The notes beneath the pieces are model-generated. The model did no database searches, was not told the origin of the DNA, and saw only the letters and a program-made list of their open reading frames with translations. 11,523 nt of DNA from an uncultured Odoribacter sp. (GTDB lineage Bacteria; Bacteroidota; Bacteroidia; Bacteroidales; Marinifilaceae), in NCBI GenBank assembly GCA_947039985.1, contig CAMRAP010000032.1, positions 1 through 11,523 of the forward strand. The letters run 5' to 3'. This document shows, piece by piece, positions 1 to 8,085 of this stretch (position 1 is the stretch's first letter; every line of letters starts with the position of its first letter). A program made the translations under genes and the position numbers.

Positions 1-2
1 TT

Positions 3-686
3 GCTTTACTGGCAATTTATTGGCTTGTTATGACTTGCTGTTCCTCTCAAGGGTGGGGTGTGAATTTTGGAGATGGGAGTTATGTTTTTCCAAACAATAT
101 GGCAGAATATATAGATCGTGTTGTATTAGGACGCTTTAGAGATGGAGTTTCTTGGGAAAATGGAGGCTGGAGTTTTTCTACTTGGTATGGCTATACTTGG
201 ATACTTAGTTCCTTGACATTTATTGTAACAACAATGACTGGAATCTTTGCTGGTGAAATATTATTAATGAGTCGAAATGCTCGACAAGCATTGTTACGCT
301 TGATAATATTTGGAGGTACTATGCTTGTTGGAGCATGGATATTAAGTCATTGGATTCCAATAGTTAAAACAATATGGACTCCATCTATGGTGTTATTATC
401 AAGTGGATGGTCAATATTACTTTTGGCATTATTCTATTGGCTTGTGGATATATGTGGATTGAAACGTTGGGTATTTCCTTTTCGAGTAATTGGTTTAAAT
501 GCTATTGTTGCATATGCTTTAGGTGAATATTTTAATTTCTCTGGAATTACTGATCGTGTTCTTTATGGAGTAGGGTATTGGCTACCTGAAGGATGGTACT
601 CAGTAGTACTTGCTATTGGGAATTCATTACTAATTTATTGGGTAATATGGATGTTGTATCGAAACAAGCGATTTATTAAATTATAG
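3..686 (+). CDS. Membrane acyltransferase, HGSNAT/DUF5009-like, C-terminal part (5' end outside window)
   Basis: The frame is open from base 3, so this is the last 227 or so codons of a longer gene; the ATG at base 30 is internal. About six hydrophobic segments are visible, beginning with ALLAIYWLVM and ending with NSLLIYWVIWMLY just before a basic tail. The stretch HWIPIVKTIWTPSMVLLSSGW followed by FPFRVIGLNAIVAYALGEY, and an earlier TGIFAGEILL, match my recollection of the conserved C-terminal half of bacterial NagX/DUF5009 proteins related to human heparan-alpha-glucosaminide N-acetyltransferase. In the human enzyme, acetyl from cytosolic acetyl-CoA is passed across the membrane to the terminal glucosamine of heparan. 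The catalytic histidine of that family lies in the N-terminal half, which is missing here, so activity cannot be judged. Many Bacteroidota sugar loci carry such a gene and the true acceptor is usually unknown. The neighbouring sulfatases make a periplasmic sugar acceptor plausible. Confidence 0.8.
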   Translation, partial: ALLAIYWLVMTCCSSQGWGVNFGDGSYVFPNNMAEYIDRVVLGRFRDGVSWENGGWSFSTWYGYTWILSSLTFIVTTMTGIFAGEILLMSRNARQALLRLIIFGGTMLVGAWILSHWIPIVKTIWTPSMVLLSSGWSILLLALFYWLVDICGLKRWVFPFRVIGLNAIVAYALGEYFNFSGITDRVLYGVGYWLPEGWYSVVLAIGNSLLIYWVIWMLYRNKRFIKL

Positions 687-689
687 TTG

Positions 690-723
690 TTTGGTAATAG
701 CGTAAATGTGATCGTTATATTCC
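690..723 (+). promoter_or_regulatory. Possible Bacteroidota-type promoter before the DJ-1 gene
   Basis: In the 58-nt gap after the acyltransferase, TTTG (690-693) lies 22 nt before TATATTCC (716-723). This partly matches the Bacteroides pattern of TTTG at -33 and TAnnTTTG at -7, but the last two bases of the -7 box are wrong. In DNA this AT-rich the match could be chance. Confidence 0.2.
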
Positions 724-744
724 ATATGATGATAAAAAAGGTAT

Positions 745-1296
745 ATGAAAAAAACTTTTCTTTTTTTAGCTAATGGTTTTGAAGAAATAGAGGCAATATC
801 GGTTGTTGATATCTTGAGACGAGGAGGTGTAGATATTAAGACTGTTTCTATTTCAACCGAAAAACAGGTAGTAGGTTCGCATGGGATAGAGATTACTACT
901 GACTTAACTTTGGATGAGATCACCACAGAAGAGGCTGAGTGTTTGATATTTCCAGGAGGGATGCCTGGTTCGAAGCATTTAGGAGATTGTGTGGTGTTGA
1001 TGGAACTTTTGCAGAAACAGTATGATAAAGGTGGATATATTGCAGCAATTTGTGCTGCTCCTGCTTTGGTGTTGGGACAATTAAAACTCAAAAATAAGTT
1101 GCGTCTAACTTGTTATCCTAATCTCGAAACATATTTTTCAGCCAACTTTGAATTTTCTGAGGATGGGGTTGTGGTGGATGGTCATGTGATTACGGCTAAA
1201 GGGGCTAGCTATGCCATAAAGTTAGCCCTTTGTTTATTAGAACAATTGAAATCTGCTGAAGAATCGAAGAAAGTAGCTGAAGGTATGTTATTATAG
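745..1296 (+). CDS. DJ-1/PfpI (ThiJ/YajL) family protein
   Basis: This 183-residue protein has the usual length of the single-domain DJ-1/YajL family and no signal peptide, so it should be cytoplasmic. The fold landmarks are in order: LANGFEEIEA near residues 8-17, in which Glu16 aligns with DJ-1 Glu18; FPGGMPG at 69-75; and the nucleophile elbow AAICAAP with Cys103, which matches DJ-1 Cys106. The histidine that follows in DJ-1 (His126) is replaced here by the CYP of LTCYPN near residue 124. Near the C-terminus, GHVITAKGASYAIKLAL fits the last conserved block. Family members have been described as chaperones, deglycases/glyoxalases and oxidative-stress proteins; the bacterial role is disputed and nothing here settles it. 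An A/G-rich stretch (aaaaaagg) sits just before the ATG. It is unlikely to be part of glycan breakdown and may simply be a co-oriented housekeeping gene. Confidence 0.9.
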   Translation: MKKTFLFLANGFEEIEAISVVDILRRGGVDIKTVSISTEKQVVGSHGIEITTDLTLDEITTEEAECLIFPGGMPGSKHLGDCVVLMELLQKQYDKGGYIAAICAAPALVLGQLKLKNKLRLTCYPNLETYFSANFEFSEDGVVVDGHVITAKGASYAIKLALCLLEQLKSAEESKKVAEGMLL

Positions 1297-1350
1297 AAAG
1301 GTGTGCCCACTAGGGGAGAAATAAACATATTATTTTTTTTATAAAATCGG

Positions 1351-3081
1351 ATGAAGAATATTGTATTTGCATTATTAATTGTATTGTCTACTGTTTGTCA
1401 TGCACAGACAAGTTGGTATAAGCCTGAAGTAGATGGTGGTCAATTGCATGGACAGCTGATGCAAAGAGAGGATCGTTCGAATTATTATCACCGACTTCCT
1501 GATGTTATTAAGTCCAATGTGAGAGCTGCTGTTTGGAATTTATCGCATAATGCAGCAGGACAAAGTCTAAAATTTCATACGAATTCAACAAAGATTGTTA
1601 TCAAATATGTTGTGGTAGAGGGACATTCAATGAACCATATGCCTGCAACAGGGAAAAGTGGATTAGATTTATATGCAACAGATCTGAATGGAAGGATAAA
1701 ATGGTGTGGTGCAAAACGTAGTTTTGGGGATACTATTGTATATAACTACTCGCCAATAGCTAAAAATAAAGGTTTCGAATATGAGTTAGACCTTCCTCCT
1801 TATAACACGGTGAAATCATTACAGATAGGTGTTGATGAGAAAGCATCTTTCAAATTTTCAAATCCCACTGATGAACTTCCTATCATTGTTTATGGTACAT
1901 CAATTACGCAAGGAGCATGTGCTTCTCGCCCAGGAATGATTTGGACGTCTATTGTGAGAAGAGAGTTAAAAATACCACTTGTAAACTTAGGATTTTCGGG
2001 TAATGGGCTCTTAGAGAAAGGAATACTTGATGTTATTAAGACAACTCCTGCAAAATTGATTATTTTAGATTGCTTGCCAAATATGGTTCGGTATAAAAAA
2101 TCTAAAATTACAGCACTCACGGTAAATGCTGTTCAAGATATTCGAAAATCGCAAGCGAATGTACCCATTATATTGGCAGATCATTTGGGTTATCCACATT
2201 CAGAAATGATGATTAATGAGGCAAATAAGGCAGAGATAAGTAATGAGGCAAATTTAGCCGCTTATAAAAAGTTATTGGAGATGGGATATTCGAATTTACA
2301 TCATCTGACCTATGATGATATAGCAATGCCAAATGATGGAACGGTTGAGGGGGTACATCCCTCAGATTATGGCATGAGAGCCTATTCTGATGCCTATATA
2401 AAGATGATTCGAGAGGTGTTGTATATGCCAAAAGGGGAGTTTTCGACACAAAAAGCAGTAACTCAACAGCGTGATTCATACAATTGGAGAGAGCGGCATG
2501 CTGATGTTTTATCAAGTGTGAAAAAGGAAAATCCGAAAGTGGTTGTATTCGGTAATTCAATTATGCATCAATGGGGTGGTGTTCAAAGTGTGGGTTATCC
2601 TTGTATGCGTGGTGGTGATAGTTGGGATGAGATGACGAAAGGGAAAGCTGTCATAAACATGGGTGCAGGTTGGGATAAAGTCGAAAATGTGTTGTGGAGA
2701 GTTTATCATGGAGCACTAGATGGCTATGATTCAGAGAGAATTATTGTTGCAATTGGAATTAATAATATGAATAGTAAAGATTCCGAAAATGATATTGTTG
2801 AGGGGATTAGAACGCTTATACAAGCCATAAAATTGCGTCAACCTAATGCTGAATTAAAAATTTGTGGAATTTTTCCAATGCGTTCAAAAGAGCGTGAAAT
2901 AGAAAAGATAAATAAATCAATTAAAAAAATGGCGAAAGGAGAGGGTGTCCTTTTTGGAAACCCTGGTCTGTTATTGCTAACAAATGGAAAAAAAGTTGAT
3001 GTGTCTTTCTATCAAAACGATGGCTTACACCTTAATGCTAAGGGATATCGTCGAATTGTAAAGGATTTTTTTAGCGAATAG
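1351..3081 (+). CDS. Exported tandem two-domain SGNH/GDSL hydrolase (probable carbohydrate esterase)
   Basis: The 576-residue protein starts with a signal peptide (hydrophobic core 4-16, cleavage likely after CHA at residue 19), so it should act in the periplasm or outside the cell. Residues 25-175 form a beta-rich N-terminal region containing GKSGLDLY (101-108), as in GxDLY domains that precede GDSL_3-type esterases. SGNH domain 1 (about 178-358) has GTSITQG with nucleophile Ser184, NLGFSGNG (212-219), DCLPN with Asn244, and EGVHPSD with His336; the residue three before this histidine is Glu333 instead of the usual Asp. SGNH domain 2 (about 396-576) has FGNSIMHQWGG with Ser403, where GNS replaces the usual GDS, AIGINN (467-472), and NDGLHLNAKGY with Asp557 and His560. 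Both domains therefore look catalytic. I infer removal of O-acetyl or similar esters from a glycan, perhaps clearing the way for the sulfatases, whose first gene starts 16 nt downstream. The substrate is not visible from sequence. Confidence 0.88.
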   Translation: MKNIVFALLIVLSTVCHAQTSWYKPEVDGGQLHGQLMQREDRSNYYHRLPDVIKSNVRAAVWNLSHNAAGQSLKFHTNSTKIVIKYVVVEGHSMNHMPATGKSGLDLYATDLNGRIKWCGAKRSFGDTIVYNYSPIAKNKGFEYELDLPPYNTVKSLQIGVDEKASFKFSNPTDELPIIVYGTSITQGACASRPGMIWTSIVRRELKIPLVNLGFSGNGLLEKGILDVIKTTPAKLIILDCLPNMVRYKKSKITALTVNAVQDIRKSQANVPIILADHLGYPHSEMMINEANKAEISNEANLAAYKKLLEMGYSNLHHLTYDDIAMPNDGTVEGVHPSDYGMRAYSDAYIKMIREVLYMPKGEFSTQKAVTQQRDSYNWRERHADVLSSVKKENPKVVVFGNSIMHQWGGVQSVGYPCMRGGDSWDEMTKGKAVINMGAGWDKVENVLWRVYHGALDGYDSERIIVAIGINNMNSKDSENDIVEGIRTLIQAIKLRQPNAELKICGIFPMRSKEREIEKINKSIKKMAKGEGVLFGNPGLLLLTNGKKVDVSFYQNDGLHLNAKGYRRIVKDFFSE

Positions 3082-3097
3082 TCAAATATAAAAGATT

Positions 3098-4453
3098 ATG
3101 AATAAAACGTCATGGTTGATTTTGTCCTTTAGCTCTGGCTTATCACTATTAAGTCATGCAGCTGTGAGAGAAAAAACAAATATTATTGTTATTTTTTGCG
3201 ATGACTTAGGTTATGGTGATTTATCTTGTTACGGACATCCCACAATACAAACACCTAATCTAGATAGATTGGCTATAGAAGGTCAAAAATGGACTAGTTT
3301 TTATGTATCTGCATCAGTATCATCTCCAAGTAGAGCAGGGCTTCTTACCGGGAAATTAGGTGTAAGGACAGGTATGTATGGAGATAAAAAACGAGTGCTT
3401 TTCCCAAATTCTCCCCATGGCTTACCAATGGAGGAACAGACTATTGCGACTTATTTAAAAGAGGCAAATTATACAACTGCTTGTGTTGGAAAATGGCATT
3501 TAGGACACCTTGAAAATAATCTTCCCTTGAATCATGGATTTGATTATTTTTATGGAACACCTTACTCAAATGATATGAGTAAAAAAGAGCAACTGAAGTT
3601 AGGAAATAAAAATTATAAGCATAAACTTCCATTTTATGATCAGGATAAAATTATAGAGTATGATCCTGAACAATCTAATTTTACGCAACGTTTTACAGAT
3701 TACGCAACTAACTTTATAAAAGAGAATAGAAAAGAGCCTTTTTTTCTCTACTTAGCACATCCGATGCCACATATTCCTATTTATGCTTCCACCTCTTTTA
3801 AGAACTCTTCCCGTAGAGGTTTGTATGGAGATGCTGTGGAGGAAATAGATTGGAGTGTAGGGCAAATAGTTTCTGCACTGAAAAAATATAAACTAGATAA
3901 AAATACAATTGTAATATTTACATCAGATAATGGACCTTGGCTATCTTATCGTCAGAATGGGGGAAGTGCTGGTTTGTTGAAAGATGGTAAAGCTTCTACT
4001 TATGAAGGTGGATTCCGTGTTCCTGCTATATTTTGGGGGGCAGATATAGAGCCTGCTGTTATTTCAGAAATGGGTAGTACGCTTGATCTTTTGCCTACTT
4101 TTTGTGAATATGCAAATGTTACTTCTCATCAAACAGACATTTTAGATGGTTATAGTTTGAAAGAGGTTTTAAATGGACAAGATGTATCCCCTAGAGAAGT
4201 GTTTTATTTTTATAGAGGTGGAGAGCTATATGCCATACGTAAAGGTGCTTATAAGATGCATTTGTTTACCCAAGCAGCATATGGAGGGAAGGCTAAAAAG
4301 AAGCTAGACCGTCCTTTACTTTATAATCTTGATGTAGATCCAGGTGAACACTGGGATATATCTTCTAGATATCCTGATATTATAAAAGAATTAACAGACT
4401 TGAGAGATAAGCACGTCAGTTCTTTTGACAAGTTAAAACCTCTATTTGATTGA
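3098..4453 (+). CDS. Exported S1 sulfatase, arylsulfatase A/GALNS-like (sulfatase 1)
   Basis: At 451 residues, this is a complete but compact sulfatase. A signal peptide occupies residues 1-21 or 22 (LLSHA-A). Expected active-site residues are all present: metal ligands Asp35-Asp36 in CDDLGYGD, the formylglycine site S75-S-P-S-R79 followed by AGLLTG, Lys132 and His134 in GKWHLG, His221 in AHPMPHIP, Asp277-Asn278 in TSDNG, and Lys298 in KASTYEGGFRVP. The run LTGKLGVRTGMY, the GLPMEEQTIA block and GTPYSND (Ser157) closely follow the order seen in animal arylsulfatase A, where the equivalent serine is Ser150. The precursor serine means maturation by a radical-SAM anSME. Family members hydrolyse O-sulfate esters on sugars; the particular sugar and position cannot be read here. 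The gene starts 16 nt after the SGNH gene, so the two are probably co-transcribed. A TGA stop is followed by an 82-nt gap. Confidence 0.93.
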   Translation: MNKTSWLILSFSSGLSLLSHAAVREKTNIIVIFCDDLGYGDLSCYGHPTIQTPNLDRLAIEGQKWTSFYVSASVSSPSRAGLLTGKLGVRTGMYGDKKRVLFPNSPHGLPMEEQTIATYLKEANYTTACVGKWHLGHLENNLPLNHGFDYFYGTPYSNDMSKKEQLKLGNKNYKHKLPFYDQDKIIEYDPEQSNFTQRFTDYATNFIKENRKEPFFLYLAHPMPHIPIYASTSFKNSSRRGLYGDAVEEIDWSVGQIVSALKKYKLDKNTIVIFTSDNGPWLSYRQNGGSAGLLKDGKASTYEGGFRVPAIFWGADIEPAVISEMGSTLDLLPTFCEYANVTSHQTDILDGYSLKEVLNGQDVSPREVFYFYRGGELYAIRKGAYKMHLFTQAAYGGKAKKKLDRPLLYNLDVDPGEHWDISSRYPDIIKELTDLRDKHVSSFDKLKPLFD

Positions 4454-4535
4454 TTTTAAATCGATGAATGAAGTAAACGAATATTTGTGAGGTAAGGCTA
4501 GAATATAGCTAAGATTACGTAAAATTATAATTAGA

Positions 4536-6056
4536 ATGAAAACAATAGGACTGAATTATGGACTTGGACTTTTGTCTACTTTATCTCTTGTCCCTGCAAG
4601 TGCAGAGATAAAATTAAAAAAGCCAAATTTGATTATTATCATGACAGACCAGCATCGTTTCGATGCTTTGGGCTGTGTTAATAAGGCGGTAATTACACCA
4701 AATCTCGATGGTCTTGCATCAGATGGAAATCTTTTTACTGCTGCATATTCATCAACTCCAAGTAGTACTCCAGCACGTGCAGGACTACTTACAGGTATGT
4801 CTCCTTGGAATCATGGTATGTTAGGTTATGGTAAACAAGCTGTCAATTATCAATATTCAATGCCTAAGCTGTTAAAAGAGGTCGGTTACCAAACATGTGG
4901 TATTGGTAAAATGCACTTTTATCCTCAAAATAATACACAAGGATTTGAGGTTGTCATAAATGACGAAAGTGGTCGAGTGGATGATGATTTTTTTATGAGT
5001 GATTATCGCAAATGGTTTCATTCTGTTGCACTTGGTCAAAATCCCGACAAGACTGGAATACAGTGGAATTCTCATCGAGCTGGAGTTTACGCTTTGGAGG
5101 AAAAGTTACACCCAACAACTTGGACAGGGGATGTGGCTGTAAGTACTATTCATAATTTTTCAGGAGAGAAGCCTTTGTTGCTGAAAGTTTCATTTGCTCG
5201 TCCTCATAGTCCTTATGATCCCCCACAAAGAATTTTAGGTATGTATGAAGGTGTTGATATTCCAGCTCCCGTTGTTGGTGATTGGGTTCCGGAAAAGTGG
5301 AAAGAGACAAAGGTAGACAATTCTCGAGATAAAACGGCTGCTATTGGGGCATTTGGAGATGATTATGCCATTAATTCTCGTCGCCACTATTATGCATCGA
5401 TAAGCTTTGTAGACGAACAAGTGGGACGTATTGTAGCTGCCCTTAAAGAGCGAGGCTTATACGATAACTCTATCATTGTATTTTTATCTGATCATGGTGA
5501 TATGTTGGGAGATCATCATTTATGGCGAAAAACTTATGCTTATGAGGGTTCTTCTGCTATACCTTTTATTGTTAAATTACCGAAGGATACAAAAACAGTT
5601 GTGAAAGCAGGCGAAGAGATTGATTATCCTGTAGAAATTCGAGATATTTTGCCAACATTCCTTGAATTTGCAGGAATTAAGCAGCCTGAAAAAATGGATG
5701 GATGTTCAATGTTGCCTCTCTTTCAAAGCAAAAAACCAAAATGGAGAGAGTTTTTAGATCTTGAACATGCCACAGCCTATTGGAAAACAAACTATTGGAT
5801 GGCGTTGACCGATGGAAAAATCAAATATGTATGGAATCGTGCGACGGGAGCTGAAGAGCTTTTTGATTTAGAAAAAGACCCTTACGAAAAAGAAAATTTT
5901 GTCACGAGTAAAAAGTATGATAAAGTGCTTGAGAAGATGAGAAAGGCGATGCTTGTTCACCTTAGTGCTAGGGGACCTAAATGGGTTGAAGATGGAAAAC
6001 TAAAAGTATCAAAACAAGCTATTTTGTATAGTGAAAATTTTCCAGAAGCACGATAA
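4536..6056 (+). CDS. Exported S1 sulfatase, choline-sulfatase-like subtype (sulfatase 2)
   Basis: This 506-residue protein has a signal peptide with likely cleavage after ASA at residue 23. Active-site elements are Asp38-Gln39 in MTDQHRFDALG, formylglycine site S77-T-P-A-R81 followed by AGLLTG, Lys125 in GKMHFYP, His224 in ARPHSPYDPP, Asp319-His320 in SDHGDMLGDH, and Lys332 in WRKTYAYEGS. The DQH/DHG variants of the metal-binding motifs, and GKMHFYP instead of GKWHLG, separate it clearly from sulfatase 1 and place it nearer the choline-sulfatase/phosphonate-hydrolase side of the family. The tail has the common block LFDLEKDPYEKEN. The upstream 82-nt gap contains AATATTTG at 4480-4487, one base off the TAnnTTTG -7 consensus but without a clear TTTG at the right distance, so an internal promoter is only possible. 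Substrate is not predictable; a sulfated sugar is inferred from the cluster. Confidence 0.92.
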   Translation: MKTIGLNYGLGLLSTLSLVPASAEIKLKKPNLIIIMTDQHRFDALGCVNKAVITPNLDGLASDGNLFTAAYSSTPSSTPARAGLLTGMSPWNHGMLGYGKQAVNYQYSMPKLLKEVGYQTCGIGKMHFYPQNNTQGFEVVINDESGRVDDDFFMSDYRKWFHSVALGQNPDKTGIQWNSHRAGVYALEEKLHPTTWTGDVAVSTIHNFSGEKPLLLKVSFARPHSPYDPPQRILGMYEGVDIPAPVVGDWVPEKWKETKVDNSRDKTAAIGAFGDDYAINSRRHYYASISFVDEQVGRIVAALKERGLYDNSIIVFLSDHGDMLGDHHLWRKTYAYEGSSAIPFIVKLPKDTKTVVKAGEEIDYPVEIRDILPTFLEFAGIKQPEKMDGCSMLPLFQSKKPKWREFLDLEHATAYWKTNYWMALTDGKIKYVWNRATGAEELFDLEKDPYEKENFVTSKKYDKVLEKMRKAMLVHLSARGPKWVEDGKLKVSKQAILYSENFPEAR

Positions 6057-6308
6057 TACGAAAAGGATTGTATGAGTTTTATGAAAAGTGCTAGTCCTTG
6101 AAAAATTATTATTTTGTGACTTAAATGATTATATTTAAAAAAGATAAGTTATTTTTGAGATAAAATACTTCTCCAAAATATCATTGCTTATGCTGGTGTA
6201 AGTTTGTTGTAAGTATTTGATAAAAAAGTAATTACTCGTGTGAATAATGCTTTTAGATATGTGAATAAAATATTTATGGAATTAGATAATCAATAAAAAT
6301 AAATTAGA
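6057..6308 (+). other. 252-nt intergenic gap with a possible internal promoter box
   Basis: This is the widest gap inside the sulfatase run; elsewhere spacers are 6-82 nt. I see no ORF worth calling. A weak 7-bp arm pair (AAGGATT near 6063 and AGTCCTT near 6092, one G-T wobble, long loop) is too poor to call a terminator. TATTTTTG at 6150-6157 matches TAnnTTTG exactly, but the nearest upstream TTTG (6113-6116) is 33 nt away, too far for the usual -33 element. The gap may mark the start of a second transcription unit (sulfatases 3-5). Confidence 0.35.
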
Positions 6309-7832
6309 GTGAACGATAAAAAAATAATAAGTAGTGTTTTAAGCGCATTTTTGGGTATAACTTGTATTGCTCAAGAAAAGAGTCCCAATATTATCTTTAT
6401 TTTGGCAGATGATATGGGGTATGGTGATGTTTCTTACCTGGATGCTAATTCTAAATTGAAGACAGAGTATTTAGATAAAATGGCTAGTGAGGGGGTTGTT
6501 TTTACAGATGCTCATTCAAGTTCTTCTGTTAGTACACCGACGCGTTATGGTATATTGACAGGTCGTTATAATTGGCGTTCTACGTTGAAAAATGGAGTGT
6601 TGAGTGGTTATTCAAAAGCTTTGATAAAAAAAGGCCGTACTACAATGGCTTCCATGTTACAGGCTCAAGGGTATTATACTGCGGGGATAGGGAAGTGGCA
6701 TTTAGGTTGGGATTGGAATAATATAGAAGCTGGAATTGGTAGTGTCGATTTTTCGAAACCCATTACAAATGGACCTACAACGAGGGGCTTTGATTATTAT
6801 TATGGTTTTAGTGGTTCGTTGGATATGCCACCTTATGTGTATATCGAAAATGATCAACCGACCGCTTTACCTAATCGTTCAACTGTGAATAAGGGGAAAA
6901 TGAGTTGGTGGCGTAAAGGTCCTACTGCTGCAGATTTTGTGCACGAGGATGTTCTTCCTAATTTTATAACTAGATCATGCAACTATATAAAAGAGAGAGC
7001 AAAGGATGAGAAACCTTTCTTTTTATATTTGCCTTTGCCAGCTCCACATACTCCAGTACTTCCTGTGAAAGAGTTTCAAGGAAAGTCTGGAATTAATGCC
7101 TATGGTGATTTTGTTTTAATGGTTGATGCTATGGTGGGGCGTGTACTACAAGCAGTAAAAGATGCTGGTGTAGATGAAAATACCTTAGTTGTTTTTACAA
7201 CAGATAATGGTTGTAGTCCTGCTGCAGATATGAAGGAATTGATTAGTAAAGATCACTATCCAAACTCTATTTATCGGGGGCATAAAGCAGATTTATTTGA
7301 AGGGGGGCATCGTGTGCCTTGTATTCTTCGTTGGCCAGGAGGAGCAAAACCTCATCATGTAAATCAGACTATTTGTTTGGTTGATTTTATGGCTACTTTT
7401 GCTGATTTAGCGGCTTATAAATTAGAAGATTATGAAGCGGAAGATAGCTATAATTTATTGCCAGCTATTGTTGCAAAGAAAGATGTTGCTCCTATTCGTG
7501 AAGCGACCGTTCATCACTCTATAAATGGCGAATTTACTATTCGTAAAGGGGATTGGAAGTTACTATTATCACCCAGTTCAGGAGGTTGGAGTGCACCTAG
7601 GCCTAATTCTAAAGAAGTGACAGATTTACCGCTTGTTCAATTATATAATATCAAAAAAGATCCATCAGAGAAAAAAAATCTATCAGAGAAATATCCAAAG
7701 AGGGTAGAAAGACTTCGGGAGATAATGGTCAAATATGTGGAAAATGGTCGCAGTACAGCTGGTGTTCCACAAAAAAATGATGGACAGTATCCTTGGAAAC
7801 AACTCTTTTGGATGGAGGTATTGGAAAATTAA
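6309..7832 (+). CDS. Exported S1 sulfatase, GTG start (sulfatase 3)
   Basis: The start is set by an in-frame TAA at 6300-6302: the only usual start codon between it and the signal peptide is GTG at 6309, with no ATG available. The 507-residue product has a short signal peptide (VNDKKIISSVLSAFLGITCIA, cleavage probably after Ala21). Active-site elements are Asp34-Asp35 in LADDMGYGD, formylglycine site S75-T-P-T-R79 followed by YGILTG, Lys129 and His131 in GKWHLG, His247 in PAPHTPV, Asp299-Asn300 in TTDNG, and Lys326 in KADLFEGGHRVP. The C-terminal domain carries RKGDWKLLLSPSSGGW (412-427), then LYNIKKDPSEKKNLSEKYP and GRSTAGVPQKNDG (480-492), typical of arylsulfatase A/GALNS-type enzymes in Bacteroidota. 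A large segment at 170-215 rich in aromatic residues may form the substrate pocket. Only 6 nt separate its stop from the following small ORF, whose central segment resembles this protein's tail. Confidence 0.92.
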   Translation: MNDKKIISSVLSAFLGITCIAQEKSPNIIFILADDMGYGDVSYLDANSKLKTEYLDKMASEGVVFTDAHSSSSVSTPTRYGILTGRYNWRSTLKNGVLSGYSKALIKKGRTTMASMLQAQGYYTAGIGKWHLGWDWNNIEAGIGSVDFSKPITNGPTTRGFDYYYGFSGSLDMPPYVYIENDQPTALPNRSTVNKGKMSWWRKGPTAADFVHEDVLPNFITRSCNYIKERAKDEKPFFLYLPLPAPHTPVLPVKEFQGKSGINAYGDFVLMVDAMVGRVLQAVKDAGVDENTLVVFTTDNGCSPAADMKELISKDHYPNSIYRGHKADLFEGGHRVPCILRWPGGAKPHHVNQTICLVDFMATFADLAAYKLEDYEAEDSYNLLPAIVAKKDVAPIREATVHHSINGEFTIRKGDWKLLLSPSSGGWSAPRPNSKEVTDLPLVQLYNIKKDPSEKKNLSEKYPKRVERLREIMVKYVENGRSTAGVPQKNDGQYPWKQLFWMEVLEN

Positions 7833-7838
7833 AAACAA

Positions 7839-8069
7839 ATGAGAGCAAAGAAAACTCTAACTTATCCATTATTAGTACTTAGTTTGTCGGGATTTCCTAG
7901 TGAGAAAAATGATCTATCCAATAAATACCCCAAAGAGGTTAAGTGTCTTTCAAGCTTGCAAAAAGAAGAAAGGGGAAGTTTTAAAAAATCTTTTGAAGGG
8001 GAAGAATATGGTACACGATCGTATGAAAAAGTGAAAAAAGGATGGACTATAGATTTAAACGGAAATTAA
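7839..8069 (+). pseudogene. Sulfatase remnant: signal peptide joined to a C-terminal tail (76 residues)
   Basis: Residues 1-18 (MRAKKTLTYPLLVLSLSG) look like a signal peptide core. Residues 20-38 (PSEKNDLSNKYPKEVKCLS) align with residues 452-470 of sulfatase 3 just upstream (PSEKKNLSEKYPKRVERLR), 12 identities by eye. This block is a standard near-C-terminal element of sulfatases, after the catalytic domain. Everything between signal peptide and tail, some 430 residues including the formylglycine site and metal ligands, is absent, yet the frame stays open. The remaining 35 residues, lysine- and glutamate-rich, have no clear match. Matching codons differ at many silent positions (for example cca/cct, tca/agt, tat/tac), so this is not a fresh copy of sulfatase 3 but a remnant of a different, older paralogue. 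It sits 6 nt after sulfatase 3 and 16 nt before sulfatase 4 and is probably transcribed with them. A small functional secreted peptide is possible but unsupported. Confidence 0.6.
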
Positions 8070-8085
8070 TTTAACAATAAATATT

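Noticed and set aside
30..686. ATG at base 30 as the true start of the acyltransferase
   Set aside because: The frame stays open and hydrophobic upstream to base 3 and the family is much longer at its N-terminus, so the ATG is internal.
681..1091. 136-codon open frame on the minus strand
   Set aside because: It lies wholly opposite the DJ-1 gene, which has clear family motifs; the minus frame shows no recognisable domain.
1297..1350. CCC-acta-GGG followed later by a T-run before the SGNH gene as a terminator
   Set aside because: The stem is only 3 bp and the T-run is some 20 nt away.
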